A stretch of 64,000 bases of DNA. It comes from JAGTVG01 sp963699805 (lineage in GTDB: Bacteria > Bacteroidota > Bacteroidia > Cytophagales > Cyclobacteriaceae). The stretch is from positions 1 through 64,000 of the forward strand of contig CAVOVH010000005.1 in NCBI GenBank assembly GCA_963699805.1. The letters run 5' to 3'. Positions 33,231-42,216 of the stretch are shown piece after piece; the first letter of the stretch is position 1, and each line of letters opens with the position of its first letter. The notes beneath the pieces are model-generated. The model saw nothing but the letters and a program-made list of their open reading frames with translations, made no database searches and was not told where the DNA came from. The translations under genes and the position numbers were made by a program.

Positions 33231-34814
33231 ATGAATTTACCTTTCAGACATATAGGATTCTCAATTTTGATCTTGCTGGTGAGTCTGCCGGCTTTGAGTC
33301 AGAAAAGGATTGACCTCGTCAATGCCGATGAATTTGAAGGGGGCAGAAAGGACGGGAAACGCTACAATAAATTTATTGGAAATGTCCATTTTATTCAGGG
33401 CTCCACTGAGATCTGGTGTGATTCAGCTTTTCTTTATAAAAGGCAGAATTCGCTCGAAGCCTATGGTCATGTGAAGATATTTGAAATGATCGATTCAGTG
33501 AATATCACGGCCAGCCGTCTTGAATACGATGGGGACTCCAAGTTTGCCAATCTAAGGGAAAATGTGGTTTACCGGGAAGATTCCGTCATATTGACCACTG
33601 ATTTTCTGGATTACAACATTGAGGACCGCTCTGCCTTTTATTTTAATAAAGGCAAAATCAATGACGGAGAAAATATTCTTACCAGTAATAAAGGGTATTA
33701 TAATGCCACCGGGAAAACCATGTCTTTTAAGAAAGACGTGGTATTGGTCAATCCAGAGAACACATTAAAAACAGATTCCCTGTTTTATGACATGGTCACA
33801 AAAATAGCCACGACGATAGGCCCTACGGAAATCATTTCATCGGATGGATCCGTGGTGAATACAGATCGGGGCGGGACATTCAATATGCGCGTGAACCGGA
33901 CAACCATCAACTCTGGTGAGATTGAAACAGAGTCATATATTCTAAGAGGGGATGAATTGTTTTATGACCGGGAAAATGGTTCCAACAGTGCCCGTGGCAA
34001 TGTGTATATGTTCTCCAAGGAAGAGAATATTATAATCACAGGAGAAGCAGCGGATAATTATGAAGATGAGGGATTTACAAGGATTTTCGGCCATCCTGTA
34101 ATGAAGAAAGCTTTTCAGGAAGATACTTTGTACCTGACTGCAGATACACTGGTGTCGATCGATGATAGTCTCAATGCAAACAAACGATTGCTTGCCTATC
34201 ATCATGTTGAATTCTACAGAAATGATCTTCAGGGAAAATCGGATTCTCTGGCTTATATACTTGCCGATTCAGCCCTGCATCTGTACAACGACCCCGTATT
34301 ATGGAACCAGGGCAACCAGATCGAAGCAGATTCCATCTTTATTCTTTTCAGAAATGAACAGATCTATACATTAAATCTGATTGACAATTCCTTTATGATC
34401 TTACAGGATACGGTCGACAATTTTAACCAGTTGAAAGGAAAGATCATGACGGGTTATTTTGAGAATAATGCTATACAACGGCTTGAAGTGCTCGGTAACA
34501 GTGAAAGTCTTTTTTATGCGCTTAATGAAGAAGATAATTCGCTGGTAGGTATCAATAAAACACTCTGCAGCAATATGACCATTCGTTTTACAGATAACCG
34601 GGCTTCAAATGTTTCCTTTTATGTGCAGGTGGAATCAACTTTTATTCCCCCACATGAACTGAAGGAACCGGATACCCGGCTGAAAGGCTTTAACTGGCGT
34701 GAAATTGAGCGGCCCGTCCTTGACCTAATGCTTCATCCTGAGAACAGACCTCCTGAAATTATGCCCATTGAAGGTGAAAACCTCCAGGAATCAAACAGTG
34801 ATCAATTAGAATAA
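33231..34814 (+). CDS. OstA/LptA-like lipopolysaccharide transport protein
   Basis: A 527-residue exported protein built of OstA/LptA-type beta-jellyroll repeats. After a signal peptide (hydrophobic core FSILILLVSLPALSQ) it shows repeated strands such as NVHFIQGSTEIWCDSAFLY, KIFEMIDSVNITASRLEYDG and NVVYREDSVILTTDFLDYN, the pattern of the periplasmic bridge that carries lipopolysaccharide to the outer membrane. Classical LptA is about 185 residues; the long form with more repeats is common in Bacteroidota. It heads a run of envelope and housekeeping genes with bamD directly downstream (96-base gap). The upstream GTG at 33216 is rejected on promoter position. Confidence 0.85.
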   Translation: MNLPFRHIGFSILILLVSLPALSQKRIDLVNADEFEGGRKDGKRYNKFIGNVHFIQGSTEIWCDSAFLYKRQNSLEAYGHVKIFEMIDSVNITASRLEYDGDSKFANLRENVVYREDSVILTTDFLDYNIEDRSAFYFNKGKINDGENILTSNKGYYNATGKTMSFKKDVVLVNPENTLKTDSLFYDMVTKIATTIGPTEIISSDGSVVNTDRGGTFNMRVNRTTINSGEIETESYILRGDELFYDRENGSNSARGNVYMFSKEENIIITGEAADNYEDEGFTRIFGHPVMKKAFQEDTLYLTADTLVSIDDSLNANKRLLAYHHVEFYRNDLQGKSDSLAYILADSALHLYNDPVLWNQGNQIEADSIFILFRNEQIYTLNLIDNSFMILQDTVDNFNQLKGKIMTGYFENNAIQRLEVLGNSESLFYALNEEDNSLVGINKTLCSNMTIRFTDNRASNVSFYVQVESTFIPPHELKEPDTRLKGFNWREIERPVLDLMLHPENRPPEIMPIEGENLQESNSDQLE

Positions 34815-34872
34815 TAAAATCTATGGGTCGTTTATTCAGGAGAACCTGCTGTTCCCTTCAGAATAAGGATAA

Positions 34873-34903
34873 TTGTTAATTAAGTTTAACACAAGTATAT
34901 TTG
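34873..34903 (+). promoter_or_regulatory. TTG-N20-TATATTTG promoter of bamD
   Basis: A -33 TTG at 34873-34875 and an exact -7 TATATTTG at 34896-34903 are separated by 20 bases: a very good Bacteroidota promoter. It would start transcription near 34908-34910, at or next to the bamD ATG at 34911. Confidence 0.75.
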
Positions 34904-34910
34904 CACCCTT

Positions 34911-35747
34911 ATGAGTTACCGAAAGGCATTTATTATAATAGGTTGGCTCGGATTGATTCTGTATCAAACTTCCTGCAGCAAGTTCAGGCAGATTCAAAAA
35001 AGCGATGACTGGGAAGTGAAATACAGAGCTGCTCTGGAGTATTATGATAAAGAAGACTATTATAAGGCAAGTGTATTGATCGAAGAAATTCTTCCGATTT
35101 TACGAGGCAGGCCGGAAGCTGAAAGGATCCAGTTTTATTTTGCCTATTCGTATTATTATCAGAAGCAATACGTCATGAGTGCGCATTATTTTAAAACTTT
35201 TTTTACGATTTATTCCAGGAGTGAATATGCCGAGGAGGCCATGTATATGCATGCCTATTCCCTGTACCTGGATTCTCCTGATTATGAACTGGATCAGACC
35301 AATTCCGAGGAGGCAATTGCCGCCATGCAGTCTTTCATTAACAGGTATCCTCAAAGTAAATATGCGAATGATGCCAATCAGATCATTGACCAGATGCAAC
35401 TGAAACTGGAAAGAAAGGCCTATGAGAACGCAATTCAATACTACAGGCTTGAAAAATATAATGGTGGGGAGGCATTAAAAGCCGCTTTGATCGCATTTGA
35501 GAACTTTCAGGATGATTTCCCTGACTCGAACCTGAATGAAGATATCTGTTTTTTGAAAATTGAGGCAGCCTATAAACTAGCCAAAAAGAGTATCAGAAGC
35601 AAAATGAGGGAACGATTGATGACTGCCATTGATAATTATCAATATTTCATTGATAACTATCCACAAAGCGATTACGTAAAAGGTGCTGAGAACATTTATG
35701 TCAATTGCCTGGACGAGCTTGAAAAACTACAAAGAAATAATTTATAA
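34911..35747 (+). CDS. bamD: Outer-membrane assembly lipoprotein BamD
   Basis: A 278-residue lipoprotein of the BAM complex, which inserts beta-barrel proteins into the outer membrane. The signal MSYRKAFIIIGWLGLILYQTSC ends at the acylated Cys22. The mature part is a series of TPR helix pairs, with conserved-looking blocks FYFAYSYYYQKQYVMSAHYF, EEAMYMHAYSLYLDSP, FINRYPQSKYANDA and FQDDFPDSNL. No other start fits the signal peptide, so the mRNA from the promoter just upstream would be nearly leaderless. It is followed by rpoZ after 15 bases. Confidence 0.93.
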   Translation: MSYRKAFIIIGWLGLILYQTSCSKFRQIQKSDDWEVKYRAALEYYDKEDYYKASVLIEEILPILRGRPEAERIQFYFAYSYYYQKQYVMSAHYFKTFFTIYSRSEYAEEAMYMHAYSLYLDSPDYELDQTNSEEAIAAMQSFINRYPQSKYANDANQIIDQMQLKLERKAYENAIQYYRLEKYNGGEALKAALIAFENFQDDFPDSNLNEDICFLKIEAAYKLAKKSIRSKMRERLMTAIDNYQYFIDNYPQSDYVKGAENIYVNCLDELEKLQRNNL

Positions 35748-35762
35748 ATAACAAATAATATT

Positions 35763-36086
35763 ATGTCAATTAACGCATCATTAATTACACGGGACGTGGA
35801 TAGGCTGAGTGCTCCTACTACCAACATTTACGAGTCGGTTGCAGTAATTGCAAAAAGGGCCAGGCAGATTGCCGCCAAACAGAAAGAAGAGCTGAACTCA
35901 AAACTTGCAGAATTCGCTTCTACAGTCGATAACCTGGAAGAGATCTTTGAAAACCGCGAACAGATAGAGATCTCCAAATTCTATGAAAGAATGCCTAAAC
36001 CCACGACGGTGGCTACTGAAGAATTCCTCAATGGAGAATTGAGCTTCAGGGTCGCCGAGATCATAGAGGACAATAAAGAGTATTAG
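35763..36086 (+). CDS. rpoZ: RNA polymerase omega/Rpb6-like subunit
   Basis: A 107-residue protein of the Bacteroidota type of RNA polymerase omega subunit. The core omega motif is in NIYESVAVIAKRARQIA, followed by a helix QKEELNSKLAEF and an acidic tail that is longer than in E. coli omega. It lies between bamD and coaBC, the conserved Bacteroidota order, and comes 8 bases before coaBC, so the genes are co-transcribed. It probably helps assemble or stabilise the polymerase core. Confidence 0.9.
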   Translation: MSINASLITRDVDRLSAPTTNIYESVAVIAKRARQIAAKQKEELNSKLAEFASTVDNLEEIFENREQIEISKFYERMPKPTTVATEEFLNGELSFRVAEIIEDNKEY

Positions 36087-36094
36087 AAAAACCC

Positions 36095-37300
36095 ATGCTC
36101 GATGGCAAAAAAATATTACTCGGGGTCTGCGGAAGTATCGCTGCCTATAAAATTGCCATTTTAATAAGACTTCTAAAAAAACAGGGAGCAGAGGCGCGTG
36201 TGATCATGACCCCCTCTGCCCTCGAGTTTATTACTCCTTTAACATTATCCACCTTATCACAAAACCCAGTACTTACTGAATTCCATGTAGATAAAACAGG
36301 TGAATGGCATAGCCATGTGGACCTTGGCCTTTGGGCTGATCTCTTTCTGATTGCTCCTGCCAGTGCCAATACCCTTTCAAAAATGGCGCATGGGATTTGT
36401 GATAATCTGCTGCTTGCCACCTATCTCTCTGCCCGATGTCCTGTATATGTTGCCCCTGCCATGGATGTGGACATGTATCAGCACCCCTCTACCCAGGAGA
36501 ACCTGGATAAACTGGCTTCCTATGGAAATCATATTATAAATGCGACCTATGGAGAACTGGCCAGTGGTTTAACGGGAGTAGGCAGAATGACAGAACCTGA
36601 AGATCTACTGGAAATCATACAACAGTATTTTAAAAAAAAAGAAGACTTTAAGAACATTTCTGTGTTAATTACTGCCGGACCCACCCAGGAAAATATTGAT
36701 CCGGTGCGTTATATCAGTAATCATTCTTCTGGAAAGATGGGTTACGCGCTTGCCATTGAATTGGCCGAACGCGGCGCAAAAGTAAATCTGGTAAGTGGCC
36801 CTACCTATCAAAAAATAAACCATCCCCGGATTAACAGGATCCAGGTTACCAGTGCCGATGATATGTTCCAGGCTTGTAATTCCCTTTATGATCAGATGGA
36901 TGTGGCCATCTTTGCTGCCGCTGTCGCCGATTACCGTCCATCTCAACCTGCTCTCCTGAAAATCAAAAAAACGGAAAAGGAAATGAATATCCGGCTGGAG
37001 AAAAATCCTGATATTGCAGGAGAACTGGGTAAAAAAAAGAAAAAAAATCAGATAAATGTTGGATTTGCATTGGAAACAGATAATGAATTCCAGAATGCTG
37101 CGTTAAAACTTCATGAAAAAAACTTTGATTTCATTGTATTAAATTCAATGAAGGATGAGGGGGCCGGATTTTCATCGGATACCAATAAAATCAGTATCCT
37201 GGATGGTGACGGAGCAATAAAACCTTTTTCATTGAAACAAAAAAAGTTAGTTGCACGAGATATAGTCGATTTCCTGTTAAATAAAATATATGCTACCTAA
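36095..37300 (+). CDS. coaBC: Bifunctional CoaBC (phosphopantothenoylcysteine synthetase/decarboxylase)
   Basis: A 401-residue bifunctional enzyme for two steps of coenzyme A synthesis. The N-terminal flavin-dependent decarboxylase (about 1-180) shows GVCGSIAAYKI, the catalytic His region GEWHSHVDLGLWADL, APASANT and PAMDVDMY. The C-terminal ligase (about 188-401) shows ITAGPTQENIDPVRYISNHS and KIKKTE near the end. Length fits the family. The last 11 bases overlap the start of the DUF4835 gene. Confidence 0.97.
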   Translation: MLDGKKILLGVCGSIAAYKIAILIRLLKKQGAEARVIMTPSALEFITPLTLSTLSQNPVLTEFHVDKTGEWHSHVDLGLWADLFLIAPASANTLSKMAHGICDNLLLATYLSARCPVYVAPAMDVDMYQHPSTQENLDKLASYGNHIINATYGELASGLTGVGRMTEPEDLLEIIQQYFKKKEDFKNISVLITAGPTQENIDPVRYISNHSSGKMGYALAIELAERGAKVNLVSGPTYQKINHPRINRIQVTSADDMFQACNSLYDQMDVAIFAAAVADYRPSQPALLKIKKTEKEMNIRLEKNPDIAGELGKKKKKNQINVGFALETDNEFQNAALKLHEKNFDFIVLNSMKDEGAGFSSDTNKISILDGDGAIKPFSLKQKKLVARDIVDFLLNKIYAT

Positions 37301-38192
37301 GCTGATATCTTTTGGGTTCCTGATGTTGTTCATTGCTTTCCAGTCACTCGGACAGGAATTGAATTGCCAGGTAACGGTCGATGCGGACCGGGTGCAAACC
37401 ACCGAAAAAAATATTTTCCGGGACATGCAAAATTCCTTCAAACAGTTCATGAACAATACCAAGTGGACGAATGATGTTTTCCAGACTCATGAAAGGATCG
37501 ACTGCAACTTGAATATAACCATTGAGAGTATGCCTTCCATCGGCAGTTTTAATGCTACCGTTCAGGTCCAGGCAGCACGACCTGTATATGATACCAATTA
37601 TGAAACCCTGCTGTTGAATTTCGCTGACCGTGAATGGCAATTCGAGTACGTTGAATCGATGCCACTCGAATATAACGAGAATACCTTTAATAGTAACCTG
37701 GTATCCATGTTATCGTACTACGCATACATCATCCTGGGTCTTGATTATGATTCTTTTGGTCCGATGGCTGGTGAGCCCTACTATGATATTGCCCAGAATA
37801 TTGTTACACTTGCCCAGACATCCAACCGGCCAGGATGGCAGCCTTTCGACAGCAACCGGAACCGGTACTGGCTGGTGGAGAACCTGATGAATCAGCAGAT
37901 GGAAGGTATGCGGCAGGGGATATACCAGTATCACCGGCTGGGAATGGATAAGTTCATATCAGCCCCGGATGAAGCAAGGAATGAAATTCTCAAAGTACTG
38001 AAGGAAATTCAGAAGATCAAGGATCTGAAACCAAATTCCATTATCGTCATATCTTTTTTTGACGCAAAAACCGATGAGATTATCAGTGTTTTTTCAGAAG
38101 GTAATGTCCAGGTAAGAAGAGAAGCTTATAGTATCCTTTCTGAGATCGATCCAACAAAAACTGAAAAATATAAAACCATTATTCAGAATTAA
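37290..38192 (+). CDS. DUF4835 exported protein
   Basis: A 300-residue exported protein with a short signal peptide (LISFGFLMLFIAFQSLGQ). The start of the mature part ELNCQVTVDADRVQTTEKNIF and the block FNSNLVSMLSYYAYIILGLDYDSF are typical of DUF4835, a Bacteroidota family found between coaBC and recN; the name PorD has been used for it, and a part in type IX secretion is possible but not shown by this sequence. The start overlaps coaBC by 11 bases. Confidence 0.88.
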   Translation: MLPKLISFGFLMLFIAFQSLGQELNCQVTVDADRVQTTEKNIFRDMQNSFKQFMNNTKWTNDVFQTHERIDCNLNITIESMPSIGSFNATVQVQAARPVYDTNYETLLLNFADREWQFEYVESMPLEYNENTFNSNLVSMLSYYAYIILGLDYDSFGPMAGEPYYDIAQNIVTLAQTSNRPGWQPFDSNRNRYWLVENLMNQQMEGMRQGIYQYHRLGMDKFISAPDEARNEILKVLKEIQKIKDLKPNSIIVISFFDAKTDEIISVFSEGNVQVRREAYSILSEIDPTKTEKYKTIIQN

Positions 38193-38285
38193 AACGGATC
38201 ATATTCCCGTACCCTTTGGGTAATTCCCCTTCATCGATCACAAAGAAACTCCTTTTGCTGACCCTGCGTCATTCAATCTTATTTG

Positions 38286-38293
38286 TATATTTG
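38286..38293 (+). promoter_or_regulatory. -7 box (TATATTTG) upstream of recN
   Basis: Exact TAnnTTTG, followed by CGGG. The nearest TTTG upstream (38254-38257) is 28 bases away, longer than usual. If used, the recN leader would be about 78 bases. Confidence 0.5.
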
Positions 38294-38376
38294 CGGGTAT
38301 GGGTCCACAGCCATTGATTTTGGAATTAAGAAGAGGACCATCAATAGTTGCGATCTATCGTTTCCCGGAATAGATA

Positions 38377-40041
38377 ATGCTAAGAAATCTTCAGATACAG
38401 AACTATGCGTTGATCAGGCAAATGGAAATTGAACCATCCGCCGGATTGAATATGATAACCGGTGAGACGGGAGCAGGTAAATCGATTATGATCGGAGCGG
38501 TTGGATTGCTGCTGGGGAACCGTGTCGATACCCGGGTCCTGTATGATAAAAATGAAAAATGCATTGTGGAAGGTACCTTTTATGTAGGAGAATATAACCT
38601 CAAGGAACTCTTTGAATTGAATGACTTGGATTATCAGGATGAAACCATCATCAGGCGTGAAATCTCTCCTTCCGGGAAATCAAGGGCTTTCATCAATGAT
38701 ACCCCGGTGAACCTCGATATCATGAAGGAATTAGGGACTCATTTGATGGATATTCATTCCCAGCACGACACCTATAAATTAAGCTCGCTCAATTATCAGC
38801 TATCACTGGTAGATGTATTTTCCCAGAACCAGGAGGTTTTTCAAAAATACCAGGAAAGCTATCAGGAATTTAAAAAGAGGAAAAAGAAGCTGGACGATCT
38901 GTTGCAAGAGGCAGAATCGATCCGGAAAGAAGCCGATTATAACCATTTCTTATATGAAGAATTAGTCACCGCAGATCTGAAAGCCGGGGAAAAGGAAATC
39001 CTTGAAGATGAGCTCTCCACCCTGGAACATGCTGAAGAAATTAAAACCGTTATCAACGAAGCCATCACCCTCCTTCATAATAATGAGTATGCAATTCTTG
39101 ACAACTTATCCGGGATCAATAAAAGAATTGAAAGCATTGCTCCTTACGCCTCGCGACTGGATGAAATCAGGAAAAGACTCAACAGCAGTTACCTCGAAAT
39201 CAAAGACATCACAAATGATCTTGAAAGGGAAATTGACCAGGTAGAACATAATCCGGAAAGATTAGCCGAAATCCAAACCCGATTAAATCTCATTTATAAA
39301 TTATTACAAAAGCATCAGATCACTACCATTGAGGAGTTATTGATTATTCAAAACTCATTGAAGGATAAGGTAAAAAAAAATCTCAACCTGGATCATGAGA
39401 TCAGTGACTTGGAAAAGGAATCCACTCTTCAGTTCAATCAGGTGAAAAGATTGGGAGTCACCCTGAGCAAGGCCCGCCAGGAAAATTTCAGCAGGATTAC
39501 TGAAAGAATTGAAAATATGCTGAGATCTCTGGGCATTCCGGAAGCCAGAATAAAAATAGATCATCAATCCACTGAACCGGGAGAGTATGGAATGGATGAA
39601 ATTGATTTGAAATTCAGTGCCAATAAAGGGATAACACCCATGAATTTAAAGCAGGTGGCTTCCGGTGGGGAATTTTCGAGGCTCATGTTTTGTATCAAAC
39701 ATATTATAGCCAGTAAGACCGCCCTGCCAACGTTGATACTCGATGAGATCGATACGGGAATTTCCGGTGAAATTGCCATCAAAATGGCGACCATGATGAA
39801 GCAGATGGCGGAAAATCATCAGGTAATTACGATTACACATCTGCCCCAGATTGCTTCCTTCGGGAGTACACACTATTTTGTTTTTAAAGACAACCAGTCT
39901 GAAAAATCGGTTAGTGTTGTTAAAAAATTATCGAATCGGGAAAGAATTGTCGAAATCGCCAAAATGATAGGCGGGGATCAGCCCTCTGATGCGGCGTATG
40001 AAAATGCAAAGGAATTATTAGGGAAAAGTTATATTAAGTAG
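38377..40041 (+). CDS. recN: DNA repair protein RecN
   Basis: A 554-residue SMC-like ATPase that acts in repair of double-strand breaks. Walker A GETGAGKS is at 29-36, a long coiled coil with a hinge fills the middle (about 155-400, with DLEREIDQVEHNPERLAEIQ), and the C-terminal ABC signature and Walker B are seen in QVASGGEFSRLMFCIKHI and PTLILDEIDTGISGEIA. The final TITHLPQIAS switch His is present. Length matches the family. It has its own promoter after DUF4835. Confidence 0.97.
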   Translation: MLRNLQIQNYALIRQMEIEPSAGLNMITGETGAGKSIMIGAVGLLLGNRVDTRVLYDKNEKCIVEGTFYVGEYNLKELFELNDLDYQDETIIRREISPSGKSRAFINDTPVNLDIMKELGTHLMDIHSQHDTYKLSSLNYQLSLVDVFSQNQEVFQKYQESYQEFKKRKKKLDDLLQEAESIRKEADYNHFLYEELVTADLKAGEKEILEDELSTLEHAEEIKTVINEAITLLHNNEYAILDNLSGINKRIESIAPYASRLDEIRKRLNSSYLEIKDITNDLEREIDQVEHNPERLAEIQTRLNLIYKLLQKHQITTIEELLIIQNSLKDKVKKNLNLDHEISDLEKESTLQFNQVKRLGVTLSKARQENFSRITERIENMLRSLGIPEARIKIDHQSTEPGEYGMDEIDLKFSANKGITPMNLKQVASGGEFSRLMFCIKHIIASKTALPTLILDEIDTGISGEIAIKMATMMKQMAENHQVITITHLPQIASFGSTHYFVFKDNQSEKSVSVVKKLSNRERIVEIAKMIGGDQPSDAAYENAKELLGKSYIK

Positions 40042-40140
40042 ATAAATCATACTTTTTTGCTCCTTTTTTTAGTAATATTAGGGCATTGAAAAAACATGTA
40101 TTTAATAATTGTTGTTAAAGTATAAAATATCTTAAAAATC

Positions 40141-40641
40141 ATGGGTAAAACTGCAATTTTTTATGGTTCGACAGAAGGCAACACTGAAAATGTTGCCTAT
40201 AAATTAAAAGATCTCCTGGGCAATGTAGATGTATTCAACGTTGATTCCGCTTCTGCGGATGATGTGCAGAAATATGACAATCTGATTTTCGGAGCCTCAA
40301 CCTGGGAAATAGGTGAGCTTCAGGAAGATTGGGAGACTTTCATTGATGTCCTTGATGATGTCGATTTTAATGGAAAAACAGTAGCTTTTTTTGGCACGGG
40401 TGATGCTGATGGCTATCCGGATACATTTGTTGACGCCCTGGGAATCATTTATGAAAGGATCAAGGATAGCGGAGCAAAATTTATAGGTGCAGTTGACACG
40501 GATGATTATACATTTGATGATTCAAGAGCCTTGGTAGATGGGAAATTTATCGGATTGCCCATTGATGAGGATAATGAATCTGACATGACCGATGGCCGGA
40601 TTGCCAAATGGGTGGATGCCATCAAAGGAGAACTGCAATAG
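40141..40641 (+). CDS. Flavodoxin, long-chain type
   Basis: A 166-residue FMN electron carrier. The phosphate loop GSTEGNTENVA is at 9-19, the first FMN side loop is FGASTWEIGELQEDWE and the second is FFGTGDADGYPDTFVDA. The long-chain insertion is present. Flavodoxin can replace ferredoxin under low iron and, beside the Rnf operon, may serve as a low-potential partner; that link is by neighbourhood only. It is closed by a terminator, so it is a separate unit from rseC-rnf. Confidence 0.95.
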   Translation: MGKTAIFYGSTEGNTENVAYKLKDLLGNVDVFNVDSASADDVQKYDNLIFGASTWEIGELQEDWETFIDVLDDVDFNGKTVAFFGTGDADGYPDTFVDALGIIYERIKDSGAKFIGAVDTDDYTFDDSRALVDGKFIGLPIDEDNESDMTDGRIAKWVDAIKGELQ

Positions 40642-40675
40642 GTGATCATACCAACTTAAACCTTTTAAAGTACTG

Positions 40676-40703
40676 GCCCCGATAAATCGGGGCTTTTTTT
40701 ATA
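40676..40703 (+). terminator. Rho-independent terminator after flavodoxin
   Basis: Stem GCCCCGA (40676-40682) and TCGGGGC (40687-40693) with a four-base loop, followed directly by seven T. It separates the flavodoxin transcript from the rnf operon. Confidence 0.92.
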
Positions 40704-40767
40704 TTTTAAGCTTGTCAGCCAAAAATAAAACCTAATAAATATCATGTTTTTTAAAAGATGCCTTATC

Positions 40768-40775
40768 TATTTTTG
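40768..40775 (+). promoter_or_regulatory. -7 box (TATTTTTG) of rseC-rnf operon
   Basis: Exact TAnnTTTG in the space between the flavodoxin terminator and rseC. Transcription would start near 40780, about 10 bases before ATG 40790. The -33 region is TGTTTT rather than TTTG. Confidence 0.5.
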
Positions 40776-40789
40776 AGGTGTTTTATTTA

Positions 40790-41230
40790 ATGATGAAGCA
40801 GACTGGATATATTGAACATCAGGGCGTTGTAACGGAGGTAACAGAGAACATATTATCAGTCAGCCTGATCAATACTTCATCCTGTTCCAGTTGTCATGTA
40901 AAAGGTTTCTGTAACGTCTCGGATGTAGACAACAAGACCGTAGAAATCATCCAATCATCCCATAAATTAGTTAAGAAAGGTGATAAGGTGATTGTGAATT
41001 ATGAAAAATCACTGGGCCCTCTGGCATTATTGCTTGGATACCTGGTTCCATTTTTCCTGGTAATTACCGTGTTGATGATTGCCCTGGCCATTTCTGGAAA
41101 TGAAGCTGTTTCAGGCATGTTATCATTACTCGTCTTATTACCCTATTATCTGCTTCTCTACTTCTTCAGGAATAATCTTAAGACCAAATTTACGTTTACC
41201 ATAAAATCAATTGAGAGTCAATCTGTATGA
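40790..41230 (+). CDS. rseC: RseC/MucC-family membrane protein (Rnf-associated)
   Basis: A 146-residue inner-membrane protein. A cytoplasmic N-terminal part carries a four-Cys cluster, CSSCHVKGFC plus adjacent residues, as in RseC, followed by two membrane segments (about 72-92 and 98-118). RseC is the first gene of many Bacteroidota and proteobacterial rnf or sox-reducing operons; it likely helps assembly or electron transfer with Rnf. Starts at 40790 or 40793 (two Met); the frame also opens at a GTG at 40778, too close to the promoter. It overlaps rnfB by four bases. Confidence 0.9.
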   Translation: MMKQTGYIEHQGVVTEVTENILSVSLINTSSCSSCHVKGFCNVSDVDNKTVEIIQSSHKLVKKGDKVIVNYEKSLGPLALLLGYLVPFFLVITVLMIALAISGNEAVSGMLSLLVLLPYYLLLYFFRNNLKTKFTFTIKSIESQSV

Positions 41231-42216
41231 ATCCAACAATTATAATAACCATTGTAACATTAAGTGGTTTGGGAGCAGTTTCAGCAATAATTCTCTATTT
41301 TATTGCCAAAAAATTTCATGTTGAAACCGATCCTAAAATAGAGCAGGTAGAAGAGGCATTACCGGCCACCAATTGTGGGGGATGTGGATATCCAGGTTGC
41401 CGGGCCTTTGCGGAAGCATTAGTGGCCGCCGAAGATATTTCCGATATGCACTGTCCCGTCGGTGGAAATGATGTGATGAAAAAGGTAGGAGAGATCCTGG
41501 GAGCGGAAGTAGAAGAGAAGGATCCTTATATTGCCGTGGTTAAATGTTCCGGCTCGTTTGAACACAGGAAAAAAACCAACATTTATGAAGGGGCTTCCAA
41601 CTGTAAGATTGCCGCACAATTATATGGTGGTGATACTGGATGTGCTTACGGATGCGTGGGTTTAGGGGATTGTGTTGATTCATGTGATTTTGAGGCCATG
41701 TATATGGATGAAAAAACCGGCCTGCCCGTGGTCATTGAGGATAAATGTATAGCCTGTAATGCATGTGTGGTGGCCTGTCCCAAGGATATCATGGAATTAT
41801 GGCCCAAAGGGCGTAAGAACAGGAGAATTTATGTGGCCTGTATGAATGAAGAAAAGGGTGGTATTGCAAAAAAATACTGTTCGGTAGCCTGTACAGGATG
41901 TGAAAAATGTGTGGCCGAATGCAGGTATGATGCCATTACCATCACGAATTCCCTGGCGGTGATCGATCCTATTAAATGTAAACTGTGCAGAAAATGTGTG
42001 GACGTTTGTAAAAGTGATGCCATCCATGAAATTAATTTCCCACCCCCAAAAGACCGGGTCCCGGTGGACCGACCCGAAAAGAAACTGGCCATGACAAAGT
42101 CCGATGAGAAAAACCAGGAGGAGAAGATATTGAATAGTGTAAAACATCAGGCAATGGATTCTCGGGATACAGAAGAAGAAAAGAATAATACGGAAAAAAG
42201 CGAAAAGAGCGAATAA
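41227..42216 (+). CDS. rnfB: Rnf complex ferredoxin-like subunit RnfB
   Basis: A 329-residue membrane-anchored iron-sulfur subunit that takes electrons from ferredoxin into the Rnf complex. One membrane helix (about 5-27) is followed by the four-Cys cluster C50/C53/C58/C76 (NCGGCGYPGC) and then by several ferredoxin-type CxxCxxCxxxC motifs, for example CIACNACVVACP, CTGCEKCVAEC and CKLCRKCVDVC. The longer ferredoxin array and a charged C-terminal tail of about 60 residues set it apart from the short E. coli RnfB (192 residues). Its stop overlaps the start of rnfC. Confidence 0.97.
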   Translation: MNPTIIITIVTLSGLGAVSAIILYFIAKKFHVETDPKIEQVEEALPATNCGGCGYPGCRAFAEALVAAEDISDMHCPVGGNDVMKKVGEILGAEVEEKDPYIAVVKCSGSFEHRKKTNIYEGASNCKIAAQLYGGDTGCAYGCVGLGDCVDSCDFEAMYMDEKTGLPVVIEDKCIACNACVVACPKDIMELWPKGRKNRRIYVACMNEEKGGIAKKYCSVACTGCEKCVAECRYDAITITNSLAVIDPIKCKLCRKCVDVCKSDAIHEINFPPPKDRVPVDRPEKKLAMTKSDEKNQEEKILNSVKHQAMDSRDTEEEKNNTEKSEKSE

